64,000 bases of DNA from an uncultured Propionibacteriaceae bacterium (lineage in GTDB: Bacteria; Actinomycetota; Actinomycetes; Propionibacteriales; Propionibacteriaceae). The notes beneath the pieces are model-generated. The model made no database searches and was not told the origin of the DNA. It was given only the letters and a program-made list of their open reading frames with translations. Both the position numbers and the translations under genes were made by a program. The stretch covers positions 1-64,000 of the forward strand of contig CALCKT010000062.1 of the NCBI GenBank assembly GCA_937965785.1, read 5' to 3'. Positions 8,007 through 17,505 of this stretch are shown one piece after another; position 1 is the first letter of the stretch; each line of letters begins with the position of its first letter.

Positions 8007-9548
8007 TCAGGAGATGTCCAGGTCCTTGGTGATCATCTGGAACTCGAACTCGTTGCCGGGGGTCGCCCAGCCGGTCACGGTCTTCTTGCTGGCGCTGGTC
8101 TCGTAGGGGGCGGTGATGTAGGAGTTGTAGTACTTGGTGTCGATGTACTGGGCGATCTCCTTGGCCAGCGTGGTGCGGGCGGTGGTGTCGGCCTCGGTGT
8201 TGTACTTCTCCAGCTTGGCCAGCAGCTCGGGATCGGCGAGTTTGCCGTGGTTCTGGGCTGCTCCCTCACCGAAGGAGCTGTTGAGGAAGAAGGAGCCGTC
8301 GCCGCGGGTGATGGTCAGCAGCGAGTAGGTCGTGAGGTCCCAGTCGTTCTGCGGGAGGTACTCGTCGATGTTCTCGGCCTTGGCGATCTGCATGTCGATG
8401 CCGACCTTGCGGGCCTGGTCCTGGACGACCTGCGCGATCTTCGGCAGTTCGGGGCGGGCGTCGTAGGTGACGAGCTTGAGGGTGAGCGGCTGACCGTCGC
8501 GGGTCACCTTGCCGTCGCTGACCTGGAGTCCGGCGGCCTCGAAGTGCTTGAGGGCCTCCTCGGTGCTGAACGGGTGGGCCGCCACCTTCGGGGAGATCGG
8601 GTAGTCGCCGGGGAAGACGTCGTAGGCCACCTGGGCCTGGCCGCCCATGACATCCTTGACGATGGATTCACGATCCACCAGCGCGTCGATGCCCTTGCGG
8701 AACTCCTCGTTGCCCCAGAGCGCGGCATTGGAACCGGAGTAGTTGTAGAGCATGTGGTAGACGCGGGTGCCGGGCCTGCTGTCGACCTGAAGCGTGGAGT
8801 CGGCCTGGAGGGTGCTCAGGGAGTCGAGGGAGGGGCGGTAGATGACGTCGGCGTCCCCGGCCTGGAGGGCGGACCTGCGGCCGTTGGCGTCGCTGTTGGC
8901 GGTCATGACCACGCGGTCGAGCTTCGCCTTGCCGTCGTAGTAGTCGTCGTTGCGCACCAGCACGGCCTCACCGTTGATGTCGAAGCTCTCGAACTTGAAC
9001 GCACCCGTCCCGATGGGGAATTTGGAATCCTTGGCGGAGGTGTCGACGATCACCGAGTTGTAGTGCACCAGGCTGGACGGCAGGGCCGGGTAGACGGTTT
9101 CGGTGACGATCTTCAGCGTGTGCTGGTCCGTCGCCTCGATGGACTGGATCCGCAGCGCCTTCTTGATGCCGGGGTTGACTGCTATCGAGTTCTCGAGGCT
9201 GGCCTTGACCTTCTCAGCGGTCATCTCGGTGCCGTTGTGGAACTTGACACCCTTGCGGAGGGTGAAGGTCCAGTTCTGGGCGTCGGTGCTCTCCCACTTC
9301 TCGGCCAGCCAGGGGCGGATCTGCAGGGTCTGGGGATCGACGCCCACGAGGGTCTCGACCGTTCCGGAGCTGAAGATGAAGGCGGTCTGGTTCTGGTGGG
9401 CGTCGGTGCTGTCGGCGGCGAGGACGGTGATGAGCCTCAGGGTCTTGCCCTCCGTCGACGCCTGGTTCGAGGGGAGACCACAGGCGCTGAACAGCAGGGT
9501 GACGGCGGTCAGAGCCGCGGCCAGCCAGGTGGCGGGTCGTGTGAGCAT
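8007..9548 (-). CDS. ABC transporter substrate-binding lipoprotein, family 5 (NikA-like)
   Basis: 513 aa extracellular solute-binding protein of the peptide/nickel class. Residues 1-23 are a lipoprotein signal with FSACG, so Cys23 is lipidated. LAEKWESTDAQNWTFTLRKGVKFHNGTE is the family signature near residues 84-111 (quoted in part: WTFTLRKGVKFHNG). Placed first in the operon directly behind a cobalamin riboswitch (9704-9865), so the ligand is more likely cobalt, a cobalt chelate or nickel than a peptide. That substrate prediction is inference from regulation; family membership is clear. Confidence 0.88.
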   Translation of the reverse strand: MLTRPATWLAAALTAVTLLFSACGLPSNQASTEGKTLRLITVLAADSTDAHQNQTAFIFSSGTVETLVGVDPQTLQIRPWLAEKWESTDAQNWTFTLRKGVKFHNGTEMTAEKVKASLENSIAVNPGIKKALRIQSIEATDQHTLKIVTETVYPALPSSLVHYNSVIVDTSAKDSKFPIGTGAFKFESFDINGEAVLVRNDDYYDGKAKLDRVVMTANSDANGRRSALQAGDADVIYRPSLDSLSTLQADSTLQVDSRPGTRVYHMLYNYSGSNAALWGNEEFRKGIDALVDRESIVKDVMGGQAQVAYDVFPGDYPISPKVAAHPFSTEEALKHFEAAGLQVSDGKVTRDGQPLTLKLVTYDARPELPKIAQVVQDQARKVGIDMQIAKAENIDEYLPQNDWDLTTYSLLTITRGDGSFFLNSSFGEGAAQNHGKLADPELLAKLEKYNTEADTTARTTLAKEIAQYIDTKYYNSYITAPYETSASKKTVTGWATPGNEFEFQMITKDLDIS

Positions 9549-9703
9549 GTCGGGTGCAGCCTTTCATCGGGTAGCGGCGTTGGGTGGTGCTCAAGTTGTT
9601 CGACGGCGCTGCCACGATTGCCCCGTAACGATGGTTCCACGAGATGCGCAGACGCACCCGGGACATCGCCGCTCCGAAGCCTGACCGCGAAGCCCGTCGA
9701 CGT

Positions 9704-9865
9704 CGCGAACTGGCTGTCTTCGGACTCAGGATCGCCCTCCCCCGGCACCTTCCCGGGGTCGCCCCCAGTGGCTGCTGCCGGCCTCGTCACCTTCACCGCT
9801 GCGCGTCAGTCCCGGATTCCCACCGGGTTCCGTGGTGGGTGGAGACCACTCACCACCAGTTCGCG
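9704..9865 (-). ncRNA. Cobalamin (B12) riboswitch upstream of the nik-like operon
   Basis: The transcript read leftward shows the B12-element landmarks: closing stem P1 made of CGCGAACTGG (9865-9856) and CCAGTTCGCG (9713-9704), a perfect 10 bp; a GGGAATCCGGGACTGACGCG segment; the hallmark GCCACTG at 9772-9766; a CCGGGAAGGTGCC segment; and GGGCGATCCTGAGTCCGAAG before the 3' arm. The final box is a variant of the usual AGTCAGGAGACCTGCC. It lies 155 bp before the binding-protein ATG, leaving room for an expression platform. Ligand B12 would switch the importer off. Confidence 0.85.
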
Positions 9866-9962
9866 AGGTGAGAGTAACATAACTTTGGTACAGAACTCTA
9901 CTATAATGAGAGTCGGTATCGTTTTGGTTGCGCCACCGGGTCGTTGCCGGTTGCTATTCTCA
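9866..9962 (-). promoter_or_regulatory. Promoter region of the riboswitch transcript
   Basis: Minus-strand TATAGT with an extended CAT before it lies at about 9907-9902, 37 bp upstream of the aptamer. A clear -35 is not seen (CCAAAA at the right distance). The stretch is AT-rich against its surroundings and contains no gene. Confidence 0.35.
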
Positions 9963-10319
9963 TCACCCCGTCATGCTGGCCAGGGTCAGGAACCCCAGTA
10001 CCATCCGCAGGAGCGACAGGAACCCCAGAACTATCCCGAGGGTCGCGAGACCGCGACCACCCGCTCCGGTTTCACCTGCGCTCGACCTGCCCTTGACCCC
10101 GCACACGATTGCAATGACGCCGGTGACGCCGAACAACGGGAGCAGGAGGGCGATGACCCCCGCGATGGCGCTGCCCACACACATCGAGTCAGTTCCCGCC
10201 TGCGGGGGCGGGTAGGGGTTGCTGTCACCGTGGTTCGATCCCCAGGACGTGCTGTTCCCGCACTCGGAGCAGAACTTGCTGCTCGATGAGATTTGTTCGC
10301 CACATTCCTTGCAGTACAT
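9963..10319 (-). CDS. Zinc-ribbon membrane protein, DUF4190-like
   Basis: 118 aa. The N-terminus MYCKECGEQISSSSKFCSEC is a four-Cys zinc ribbon (Cys3, 6, 17, 20). A proline-rich link is followed by two hydrophobic segments (about 48-70 and 92-112), the pattern of zinc-ribbon/DUF4190 small membrane proteins. Function unknown. Start ATG at 10319 is followed directly by the ribbon. The gene is separate from the transporter operon: it stops before that operon's promoter. Confidence 0.75.
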   Translation of the reverse strand: MYCKECGEQISSSSKFCSECGNSTSWGSNHGDSNPYPPPQAGTDSMCVGSAIAGVIALLLPLFGVTGVIAIVCGVKGRSSAGETGAGGRGLATLGIVLGFLSLLRMVLGFLTLASMTG

Positions 10320-10469
10320 GGGATTTCCTCGGATCAGGTTTCCTCGGCAACTTCGCCGGGAAGCGTTCTTGAAAGAGGTTAACAGAAGCCCCGCTCATGG
10401 GTGTGGGATCGGAGTCAGGTGGCGCGGAAGCGTTTCCGGACTTCCGGCGCCTGCGTTTCCGGCACGGTG

Positions 10470-10543
10470 TGGGCCTAGCTGGACTTGAACCAGCGACCTC
10501 ATCCTTATCAGGGATGCGCTCTAACCGCCTGAGCTATAGGCCC
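10470..10543 (-). tRNA. tRNA-Ile (GAT)
   Basis: 74-nt cloverleaf on the minus strand: acceptor GGGCCTA pairs with TAGGCCC, discriminator A at 10470, D-loop with AGCTCAGGCGGTTAGAGC, anticodon loop CTGATAA giving GAT, and T-arm GGTTCAAGTCC. The CCA end is not encoded. An inverted repeat GTCAACGACG/CGTCGTTGAC at 10547-10583 sits between it and the DUF3566 gene stop. Confidence 0.97.
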
Positions 10544-10598
10544 GTCGTCAACGACGCTGAACTCTACAACACCCGTCGTTGACCTGACAAGTTGGGTT

Positions 10599-11615
10599 TC
10601 AGTCCTCCGCGAGGGTGACCTCAAGGCCACCGATGACGGCTGCCGCCAGGTTGTACAAGAAGGCGAACAACGTCGACACCGCGGTGATGATGACGACGTC
10701 CAGGGCCGCCAGGACCGCGGCGAAACCGATGACCCGTCCGGCGTTGATGTAGTCCTCGACGTTGAACTGGCTTCCGGAGTCACCGATCAGCTGGGTCATG
10801 GTCGAGTTGATGGACTGGAGCGCGCCGGAACCCGCGACGACGGCCCACAGCACGGCAACGATGACCACCAGCATGATCCCGAAAGCTATGGAGAACAGGA
10901 ACGTGGTCTTCATCACCGACCAGGGGTCTATGCGGGAGATGCGCAGCCTGGCCTTGCGGGTGCGGCGCACCTCCCCGACCTTCGACAGCGTCCCCTCGGG
11001 TTTGTGGGACTTGTCCTTGGCGGTTTTGTCCGATTTGCCGACGGTGGGGGTGGCGGCCCAAGGGGCTGCCTTGGCGGTGTCTCCCGCCACCTTGGTCGTC
11101 GCCCCAGCAGCAGCTGCCCCAGCTGCGGCCGCCCCTGGAGCGGCCGTTCCAGCCGTGGCGCCGGCTGCTTGCTGGGCGCCCGCTGGTTTCCCGGGTTGGG
11201 TTCCGGGCAGGGCGGCCCTGACCTGCTGCGGCATCGGGCGCGCGGTCCTCTGATTGGGCTTGTTCGGCTGCTTGGGGTTCGCGGTGCCCGGTTTCTTGTC
11301 ACCGACCGGGCCCGGTAGCGCCTGGGGGGCGGCCTTGGCCCCGACCGCGGGTTGCTTCCCGCCCTGCTGGGGTTTCCCGGGCTGGGAGGGTTTCCCGCCG
11401 GTCTGTTTCACCTGCTTGTTGTTCTTTCCCGGCACCGCGAGCGCCTGACCCGGTTGGTTCTTCGCCGCAGCGTCAAGACGCGGGTTTGAGGAACCACCCT
11501 TTCCCGCACCCTTCGGGGTGGGTTTCCCACCTTCGGTCTCCGGCAGCGACTTGGGTCCGAAATTCACACCCGGCTTCCCATCCGCCCCAGGCCAATGGGG
11601 AGTCTTGTCACTCAT
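10599..11615 (-). CDS. DUF3566 domain membrane protein
   Basis: 338 aa. The first two thirds (about 1-210) are low-complexity, rich in Pro, Gly, Lys and Ala with many PGKP-type tracts and an Ala-rich block. Residues about 225-338 form the DUF3566 domain: RKARLRISRIDPWSVMKT, a membrane helix, the segment INSTMTQLIGDSGSQFNVED, and a second helix ending AAVIGGLEVTLAED. This protein is a standard downstream neighbour of gyrA in actinobacteria, and its ATG overlaps the gyrA stop by 8 bp. Function is not established. Confidence 0.85.
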   Translation of the reverse strand: MSDKTPHWPGADGKPGVNFGPKSLPETEGGKPTPKGAGKGGSSNPRLDAAAKNQPGQALAVPGKNNKQVKQTGGKPSQPGKPQQGGKQPAVGAKAAPQALPGPVGDKKPGTANPKQPNKPNQRTARPMPQQVRAALPGTQPGKPAGAQQAAGATAGTAAPGAAAAGAAAAGATTKVAGDTAKAAPWAATPTVGKSDKTAKDKSHKPEGTLSKVGEVRRTRKARLRISRIDPWSVMKTTFLFSIAFGIMLVVIVAVLWAVVAGSGALQSINSTMTQLIGDSGSQFNVEDYINAGRVIGFAAVLAALDVVIITAVSTLFAFLYNLAAAVIGGLEVTLAED

Positions 11616-14241
11616 CGCCGTTTCCCTCCTCGGCCTCCTCGGCCGTCTCGACTGCTGTCTGGTTCACCGTACCCGGTTCCGCAGTCGTTTCCGCATCCGT
11701 ATCGGGGAGTTCCGCAGTGGCCTCCGGGTAGAGGGCGATCGCAGCCACGGCGTCGTCACCCCTGACACCGACGAACTTGACCCCCATGGTGTCGCGCCCC
11801 TTGACGGGAACATCGGCCACGGCCGAACGGACGACCTGCCCCGATTGTTTGATCGAGATCACCTCGTCGCCGTCGCCCACGATCAGCCCACCGACCAGGG
11901 ATCCGCGGCCATCGGACAGACGCATCGCCTTGATTCCGAGGCCGCCGCGGCCCTGCTGACGGTACTCGCCGACGGTGGTGCGTTTCGCGAACCCCCCGTC
12001 GGTGACGGTGAACACGAACCGGCCGTCGAGATCGTCGTCACCGCCCAGCACCGCCATGGAAAGCAGCTCGTCGCCGTCTCGGAACCGCATCCCGGTCACC
12101 CCGGATGTGGCGCGACCCATGGGACGCAGCTCGTCGTCGGAGGCCCGGAAACGGATGGCCTGGCCCTTGCGGGAGATCAGCAGCACGTCGTCGATGGACG
12201 AACACAGCGACGCCCCGATCAGTTCGTCGCCCTCCTCACGGAAGTTGATGGCGATCACACCCGCCTGCCGCGGCGAGTCGTAGGAGCTGAGCGTGGTTTT
12301 CTTGACGAAACCCCTGCGGGTGGCCAGCAGCAGGTAGGGGGCGTCGCTGTAGGAGCGCAGCGTCAGCACCTGCGCGATGTGCTCGTCCGGCAGGAAACTG
12401 AGCAGTCCCGCGACGTGCCCGCCCTTCGCGTCGCGGCCCGCCTCGGGCAGCTGCCACACCTTCGCCCGGTACACCCGGCCCAGGTTGGTGAAGAACAGCA
12501 GCCACTCGTGGTTGGTGGCCTTGAACAGGTGCGCCACCTCGTCGTCGGCACGCAGGGTGGCCCCGCGAACCCCCTTGCCACCGCGTTTCTGCACCCGGTA
12601 CTGGTCGGCTCGGGTGCGTTTGGCGTAGCCGCCGTGCGTGATGGTTACCACGACATCCTCGTCGGCGATGAAATCCTCCTCGGAGAAGTCGCCGTCGGCG
12701 GCGACGATGCGGGTGCGCCGTTCGTCGCCGTACTTGTCGGTGATCTCCTGCAGCTCGGCGCCGATGATGGCGCGCTGGCGTTCGTCGGAGGCGAGGATGT
12801 CCTTGAGGTCGGCGATGAGCCGTTCGATCTCGGCCAGCCGGTCGATGATCTTCTGGATCTCCATCGACGCCAGCCGCCGCAGCTGCTGGTCGAGGATGAA
12901 ACGGGCCTGGAGTTCGTCGATGTCGAGGAGCTCCTGGAGGCCCCGCGAGGCCTCCTCGGCGGTGCGGGAGGCCCGGATCAGCGCGATGACCTCGTCGAGC
13001 ATGTTGAGGGCCTTGACCAGGCCGCGATCCAGGTGGGCGCGTTTCTCGGCGTCGGCGAGCTGGAAGGCGGTGCGGCGGCGGATGACCTCGATCTGGTGTT
13101 TGATCCACTGCGCGATGAACTGGTCGAGCCGCAGGGTGCGGGGCACGTCGTCGACGAGCGCCAGCATGTTGCAGCCGAAGGTGTCCTGCAGCGCGGTGTG
13201 CTTGTACAGGTTGTTCATCACGACCCGCGGCTGGGCGTCGCGTTTCAGCACGATCACCAGGCGCAGTCCGGTGCGGGCGGAGGTGTCGTCGCGGATGTCG
13301 GAGATGCCGGTGAGGCGCCCCGAGTTCACCAGCTCCGCGATCTTGGTTGCCAGGTTGTCGGGGTTGCACATGTAGGGCAGCTGCGTGATCGCGATGCACT
13401 GGCGCCCGGAGGAGTCCTCCTCCAGCTCCATGACGGCCCGCATGATCACCGATCCGCGTCCCGTGCGGTAGGCGTCCTCGATACCGCGCCGCCCGACAAT
13501 CAAACCGCCGCCGGGGAAGTCGGGTCCCTGGATGCGGGCCATCGCGGCCTCGAGGAGTTCCTCCCTGGTGGCCTCGGGGTGGGTCAGCGCCCACTGGACG
13601 GCGTCGTTGACCTCGCGCAGGTTGTGGGTGGGGATGTTGGTGGCCATGCCCACCGCGATGCCCGTGGATCCGTTCACGAGGAGGTTCGGGAACCGCGCCG
13701 GCAGCACCGTCGGTTCGGAGTCGCGGTTGTCGTAGTTGGGTTTGAAGTCGACGGTGTCCTGTTCGATGTCGCGGACCATCTCGACGGCCAGCGGCGCCAT
13801 CTTGCACTCGGTGTAGCGCATGGCGGCCGCCTTGTCGTTGCCCTGGGAACCGAAGTTGCCCTGCCCTGCGACCAGGGGATGCCGCATCGCCCACGGCTGC
13901 GCCAGACGCACCAGGGCGTCGTAGATGGCGCTGTCGCCGTGGGGGTGGTAGAGGCCCATCACCTCGCCGACCACACGGGAACACTTGTTCCAGCCGCGGT
14001 CGGGGCGGTATCCACCGTCCCACATGGCGTACAGGACGCGGCGGTGCACGGGTTTCAGGCCGTCGCGCACGTCCGGGAGGGCGCGCCCGACGATCACGGA
14101 CATGGCGTAGTCGAGGTAGGACTTCTGGATCTCCACCTGGAGATCGACGGGGGTGGTGTGCCCCTGCATCATGGAGAGGCCCTGCGCCTCGGCCTCGAGC
14201 TGTTCGTCGACGCCCTCGGGGCGCTCGGTCTCGTCAGCCAC
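11608..14241 (-). CDS. gyrA: DNA gyrase subunit A
   Basis: 877 aa breakage-reunion subunit of DNA gyrase, which introduces negative supercoils with GyrB. The N-terminal domain carries KPVHRRVLYAM (64-74), catalytic Tyr143 in AAMRYTECKM, and the quinolone region HGDSAIYD with wild-type Ser104 and Asp108. The C-terminal beta-pinwheel includes the GyrA box QKRGGKG. GTG start at 14241 has AAGGAGTT upstream. It follows gyrB after a 32-bp gap, in one operon. Confidence 0.98.
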   Translation of the reverse strand: MADETERPEGVDEQLEAEAQGLSMMQGHTTPVDLQVEIQKSYLDYAMSVIVGRALPDVRDGLKPVHRRVLYAMWDGGYRPDRGWNKCSRVVGEVMGLYHPHGDSAIYDALVRLAQPWAMRHPLVAGQGNFGSQGNDKAAAMRYTECKMAPLAVEMVRDIEQDTVDFKPNYDNRDSEPTVLPARFPNLLVNGSTGIAVGMATNIPTHNLREVNDAVQWALTHPEATREELLEAAMARIQGPDFPGGGLIVGRRGIEDAYRTGRGSVIMRAVMELEEDSSGRQCIAITQLPYMCNPDNLATKIAELVNSGRLTGISDIRDDTSARTGLRLVIVLKRDAQPRVVMNNLYKHTALQDTFGCNMLALVDDVPRTLRLDQFIAQWIKHQIEVIRRRTAFQLADAEKRAHLDRGLVKALNMLDEVIALIRASRTAEEASRGLQELLDIDELQARFILDQQLRRLASMEIQKIIDRLAEIERLIADLKDILASDERQRAIIGAELQEITDKYGDERRTRIVAADGDFSEEDFIADEDVVVTITHGGYAKRTRADQYRVQKRGGKGVRGATLRADDEVAHLFKATNHEWLLFFTNLGRVYRAKVWQLPEAGRDAKGGHVAGLLSFLPDEHIAQVLTLRSYSDAPYLLLATRRGFVKKTTLSSYDSPRQAGVIAINFREEGDELIGASLCSSIDDVLLISRKGQAIRFRASDDELRPMGRATSGVTGMRFRDGDELLSMAVLGGDDDLDGRFVFTVTDGGFAKRTTVGEYRQQGRGGLGIKAMRLSDGRGSLVGGLIVGDGDEVISIKQSGQVVRSAVADVPVKGRDTMGVKFVGVRGDDAVAAIALYPEATAELPDTDAETTAEPGTVNQTAVETAEEAEEGNGDE

Positions 14242-14273
14242 TTGGTAACTCCTTAGCCTTCGGGTCGCGGGGA

Positions 14274-16316
14274 TCAGATGTCCAGGAACCGGACGTCGCG
14301 GGCGTTGTGCTGGATGAAGCTGCGCCGCTGCTCGACGTCCTCGCCCATCAGGATGGAGAACATCTGGTCAGCCATGGCGGCATCCTGCAGGTTGACCTGC
14401 AGCAGGATGCGTTTGGCCGGATCCATGGTGGTCTCCCACAGATCGTCGGCGTTCATCTCACCGAGACCCTTGTAGCGCTGGATCGGGTTTACGCTGGGCA
14501 GTTTCTTGCCCTCGGCCAGCCCGGTGTCACGCATCGTGTCGCGTTCCTCATCGCTGTAGGCCAGTTCGTGAGGCGCATTGGTCCAGCGCAGCCGGAACAG
14601 CGGCGGCTGGGCCAGGTAGACGTGCCCGGCGTCGATGAGGGGACGCATGAACCGGAACAGCAGCGTCAGCAGGAGGGTGCGGATGTGGGCGCCGTCGACG
14701 TCGGCGTCGGCCATCAGCACGATCTTGTGGTAGCGCAGCTTGTCGAGGTCGAAGTCCTCCTGGATGCCGGTGCCGAGGGCGTTGATGATCGCCTCGACCT
14801 CCTTGTTGGCGAGGATCTTGTCCAAGCGGGCCTTCTCGACGTTGAGGATCTTGCCGCGGATCGGGAGGATGGCCTGCGTCTTCGGGTCGCGTCCGCCGCG
14901 TGCCGAACCGCCCGCGGAGTCACCCTCGACGATGAACACCTCGCAGTCTCCGGGGTTGCGGGACTGGCAGTCGACGAGCTTGCCGGGCAGACCGCCGCCG
15001 CCGAGGAGACCCTTGCGGTTGCGGGCCATGTCGCGGGCCTTTCGGGCGGCGATCCGGGCGAGTGCGGCCGCCTGCGACTTGCGGATGATGTCCTTGCCCT
15101 CGGAGGGGTTGCGTTCGAACCAGTCGCCCAACCGGTCGTTGAGGACCTTCTGCACGAACGACTTGGCCTCGGTGTTGCCGAGTTTGGTCTTGGTCTGGCC
15201 CTCGAACTGCGGCTCGGCGAGTTTGATGGAGATGATGGCGGTCAGGCCCTCGCGGATGTCGTCGCCGGAGACCCGGTCCTCCTTCTTCTTCACCAGACCC
15301 CAGGTCTCGCCCCAGCGGTTGACGGTGTTGGTCAGGGCCGCGCGGAAACCCTCCTCGTGGGTGCCGCCCTCGTGGGTGTTGATGGTGTTGGCGAAGGTGT
15401 GCACCGAGCTGGCGTAGGAGGCGTTCCACTGCATCGCGATCTCCAGGCTCATGCCCTGGACGTCGTCGTGGGACTCGACGTCGATGACGCTGGGATGGAT
15501 GGGATCCTTCGACTGCGACAGGTAGCGCACGTAGTCGATCAGGCCGTTTTCGAAACGGAACGAGTCGTGGCGATGCTCCTCCTCGGAGTCCTCGCCCTCC
15601 CGGTCGACGGTGCGCAGGTCGGTGAGGGTGAGCCTGAGCCCCTTGTTGAGGAAGGCCATCTCGCGGAAACGAGTGGCGAGGGTCTCGTAGTTGAAGACGG
15701 TGGTCTCGAAGATCTCCGGGCTGGGGTAGAAGGTGATGGTGGTGCCGGTGTCCTCGGTTTCCTCCAGCTCCTGGAGGTCGTAGCGGGGAACGCCCAGGTC
15801 GAAGGTCTGCACGTAGCGGTGGCCGTCGCGGGAAACCTCGACGGTGAACTCCTTCGACAACGCGTTGACCACCGACGACCCGACGCCGTGGAGGCCGCCG
15901 GAGACCTTGTAGCCGCCGTTGCCGAATTTGCCGCCGGCGTGGAGGACGGTGAGCACCAGGGTCACCGTCGGAATTTTCTCCACGGGGTGTTCCTTGACGG
16001 GGATGCCGCGGCCGTTGTCGGCGACGCGCACGCCGCCGTTGTCGAGCAGGGCGATGTCGATCTGGTCGCAGTAACCGGCCAGGGCCTCGTCGACGGCGTT
16101 GTCCACGATCTCGTAGACCAGGTGGTGCAGGCCGCGCTCACCGGTGGATCCGATGTACATGCCGGGACGTTTGCGAACCGCATCCAGGCCCTCCAGCACC
16201 GAGATCTGCTCCGCGTCGTAGGCCGCGTCGGTGTGTGTGTCGCCGGACTGCTCGGCCTCGTACTGGGGTTCCAACTCGCTGGCCTGCTCTTCTGTCACGC
16301 GGTGCTCCCATTCCAT
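14274..16316 (-). CDS. gyrB: DNA gyrase subunit B
   Basis: 680 aa ATPase subunit. GHKL fold: LEGLDAVRKRPGMYIGST (41-58), EIVDNAVDEALAG (69-81) and DNGRGIP (100-106). TOPRIM residues EGDSAGGSA and MADADVDGAHIRTLLL place the metal site. I chose ATG 16316; GTG 16298, with GGGAG upstream, is an equally possible start six codons later. The in-frame extension to 16517 is rejected, as it reads low-quality, non-conserved sequence. gyrB here is not directly attached to recF/dciA but separated by a membrane protein and vapBC, a common actinobacterial variation. Confidence 0.97.
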   Translation of the reverse strand: MEWEHRVTEEQASELEPQYEAEQSGDTHTDAAYDAEQISVLEGLDAVRKRPGMYIGSTGERGLHHLVYEIVDNAVDEALAGYCDQIDIALLDNGGVRVADNGRGIPVKEHPVEKIPTVTLVLTVLHAGGKFGNGGYKVSGGLHGVGSSVVNALSKEFTVEVSRDGHRYVQTFDLGVPRYDLQELEETEDTGTTITFYPSPEIFETTVFNYETLATRFREMAFLNKGLRLTLTDLRTVDREGEDSEEEHRHDSFRFENGLIDYVRYLSQSKDPIHPSVIDVESHDDVQGMSLEIAMQWNASYASSVHTFANTINTHEGGTHEEGFRAALTNTVNRWGETWGLVKKKEDRVSGDDIREGLTAIISIKLAEPQFEGQTKTKLGNTEAKSFVQKVLNDRLGDWFERNPSEGKDIIRKSQAAALARIAARKARDMARNRKGLLGGGGLPGKLVDCQSRNPGDCEVFIVEGDSAGGSARGGRDPKTQAILPIRGKILNVEKARLDKILANKEVEAIINALGTGIQEDFDLDKLRYHKIVLMADADVDGAHIRTLLLTLLFRFMRPLIDAGHVYLAQPPLFRLRWTNAPHELAYSDEERDTMRDTGLAEGKKLPSVNPIQRYKGLGEMNADDLWETTMDPAKRILLQVNLQDAAMADQMFSILMGEDVEQRRSFIQHNARDVRFLDI

Positions 16317-16583
16317 GAAACAGCCGCCGGGTGAACCGACGGCGTGTACAACCTTGGCAAGTCTACCTCGAAACCTACTTGACACGCTCCCTGAACACCC
16401 CGCCATCCGGCCAGAATCCGCTCTCTGACCTCCCGTCAGGGGTGAGGATGACTCGGGGTACAGCCCCAGGGGCGCCCAGAGCGCCTGGAGGCCTTCTGCC
16501 GATCCCATCGAGGGCACCGCTGCCTTGATTGGCGCTGCCTTCTAGCATGGTCGTGCGCGCCCCATCGACCCGAGGAGCACCGG

Positions 16584-17471
16584 ATGATCCGCAACTTCTT
16601 CGCAGGCATTCTTCTGCTGGCCGCCACGCTGTGTGCACTGGCGGGCTCGGTCCTGCAGTGGACGAACCACACGGCCACCTCGCCGGAATCAACCCAGCAG
16701 CTGGTTCAGGCGATCGCCAGGGACGAGACCGTCAGGGGAGCCGTCACGGACCTGCTCCGCAGCTCGATCGAGCAGCGGATCCCGGAGTCGATGGATCAGG
16801 TTCCGGGTCTGCGCACGAAACTGAAGGAGGTCATCGGCACGGGGGTCAGCACAGCGATGTCCACACCCGAGGTCCAGTCGGCCTGGGAGTCGACACTGAA
16901 CGACAGCCGCGAGCTCCTGCTGAAGGACCTCACCGAGTACGGCTCCGGCAGGACCAAGACCCCGCCGTCGGTCAAGGTCAACCTCGATCCGCTCATCTCC
17001 AGGGCATGGCAAACCATCAGGTCGAACGCGGGCCCCGAGATCTCCAGCTACATGGACCGGTTCGAAACGCCGACCGGTGTCCAGGCCAAGGTGGCCGACG
17101 TCCCGGCTCAGCAGGCCGATCAGGCCAGCCAGATCCTGGCCCTGGCCTCGTACTGGTGGCTGTTCCACGTGGCTGCCGGGCTGCTGCTGATCGGGGGATT
17201 GCTGCTGGGAACCAGGATCGGCCGCTGGGTGCTGCTGGCGGTGTTCTCCTTGCTCGGGGTGCTCGCCATCGTGGCGACACGCAGCGTGAGCGGGATGATC
17301 ACCGTCCCGAACCTGGGCAACCAGCTGATCTGGGCCCTGGAGAACCGGATCGCGAACCACCTGATCACATCGCTGGCATCCTCGCTCGATCCGCTCTGGT
17401 ACGGCTACCTGGGTCTGGCGGTCGTCGGCCTGATGATCGCTGTCATCAAGGGCGTGCGAAAACCCGCTTGA
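16584..17471 (+). CDS. Conserved hypothetical membrane protein
   Basis: 295 aa, not assigned to a named family. One membrane helix at about 5-22, a long predicted extracytoplasmic domain (about 25-180) rich in helix-forming residues with SIEQRIPESMDQVPGL and LKEVIGTGVSTAMS, then three or four hydrophobic segments at about 185-295. The architecture (anchor, large external domain, C-terminal membrane bundle) resembles other unassigned actinobacterial membrane proteins. ATG with GAGGAGCACCGG upstream. It is on the opposite strand to its neighbours and so is monocistronic. Confidence 0.75.
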   Translation: MIRNFFAGILLLAATLCALAGSVLQWTNHTATSPESTQQLVQAIARDETVRGAVTDLLRSSIEQRIPESMDQVPGLRTKLKEVIGTGVSTAMSTPEVQSAWESTLNDSRELLLKDLTEYGSGRTKTPPSVKVNLDPLISRAWQTIRSNAGPEISSYMDRFETPTGVQAKVADVPAQQADQASQILALASYWWLFHVAAGLLLIGGLLLGTRIGRWVLLAVFSLLGVLAIVATRSVSGMITVPNLGNQLIWALENRIANHLITSLASSLDPLWYGYLGLAVVGLMIAVIKGVRKPA

Positions 17472-17505
17472 TCCAAGAAAATTGGCGCTTCACGCCGAAA
17501 TCGGC

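Noticed and set aside
7335..10289. 984-aa plus-strand open frame
   Set aside because: Antisense shadow of the nik-like operon; Asp/Val/Gly/Gln-rich and without a domain. The real genes lie on the minus strand.
11518..16334. Two long plus-strand open frames (912 and 675 aa) opposite gyrA and gyrB
   Set aside because: Mirror-frame artefacts of high-GC coding DNA; gyrase genes are clear on the minus strand.
16317..16517. 67-codon N-terminal extension of GyrB
   Set aside because: Not conserved-looking and without a ribosome site; start placed at 16316.
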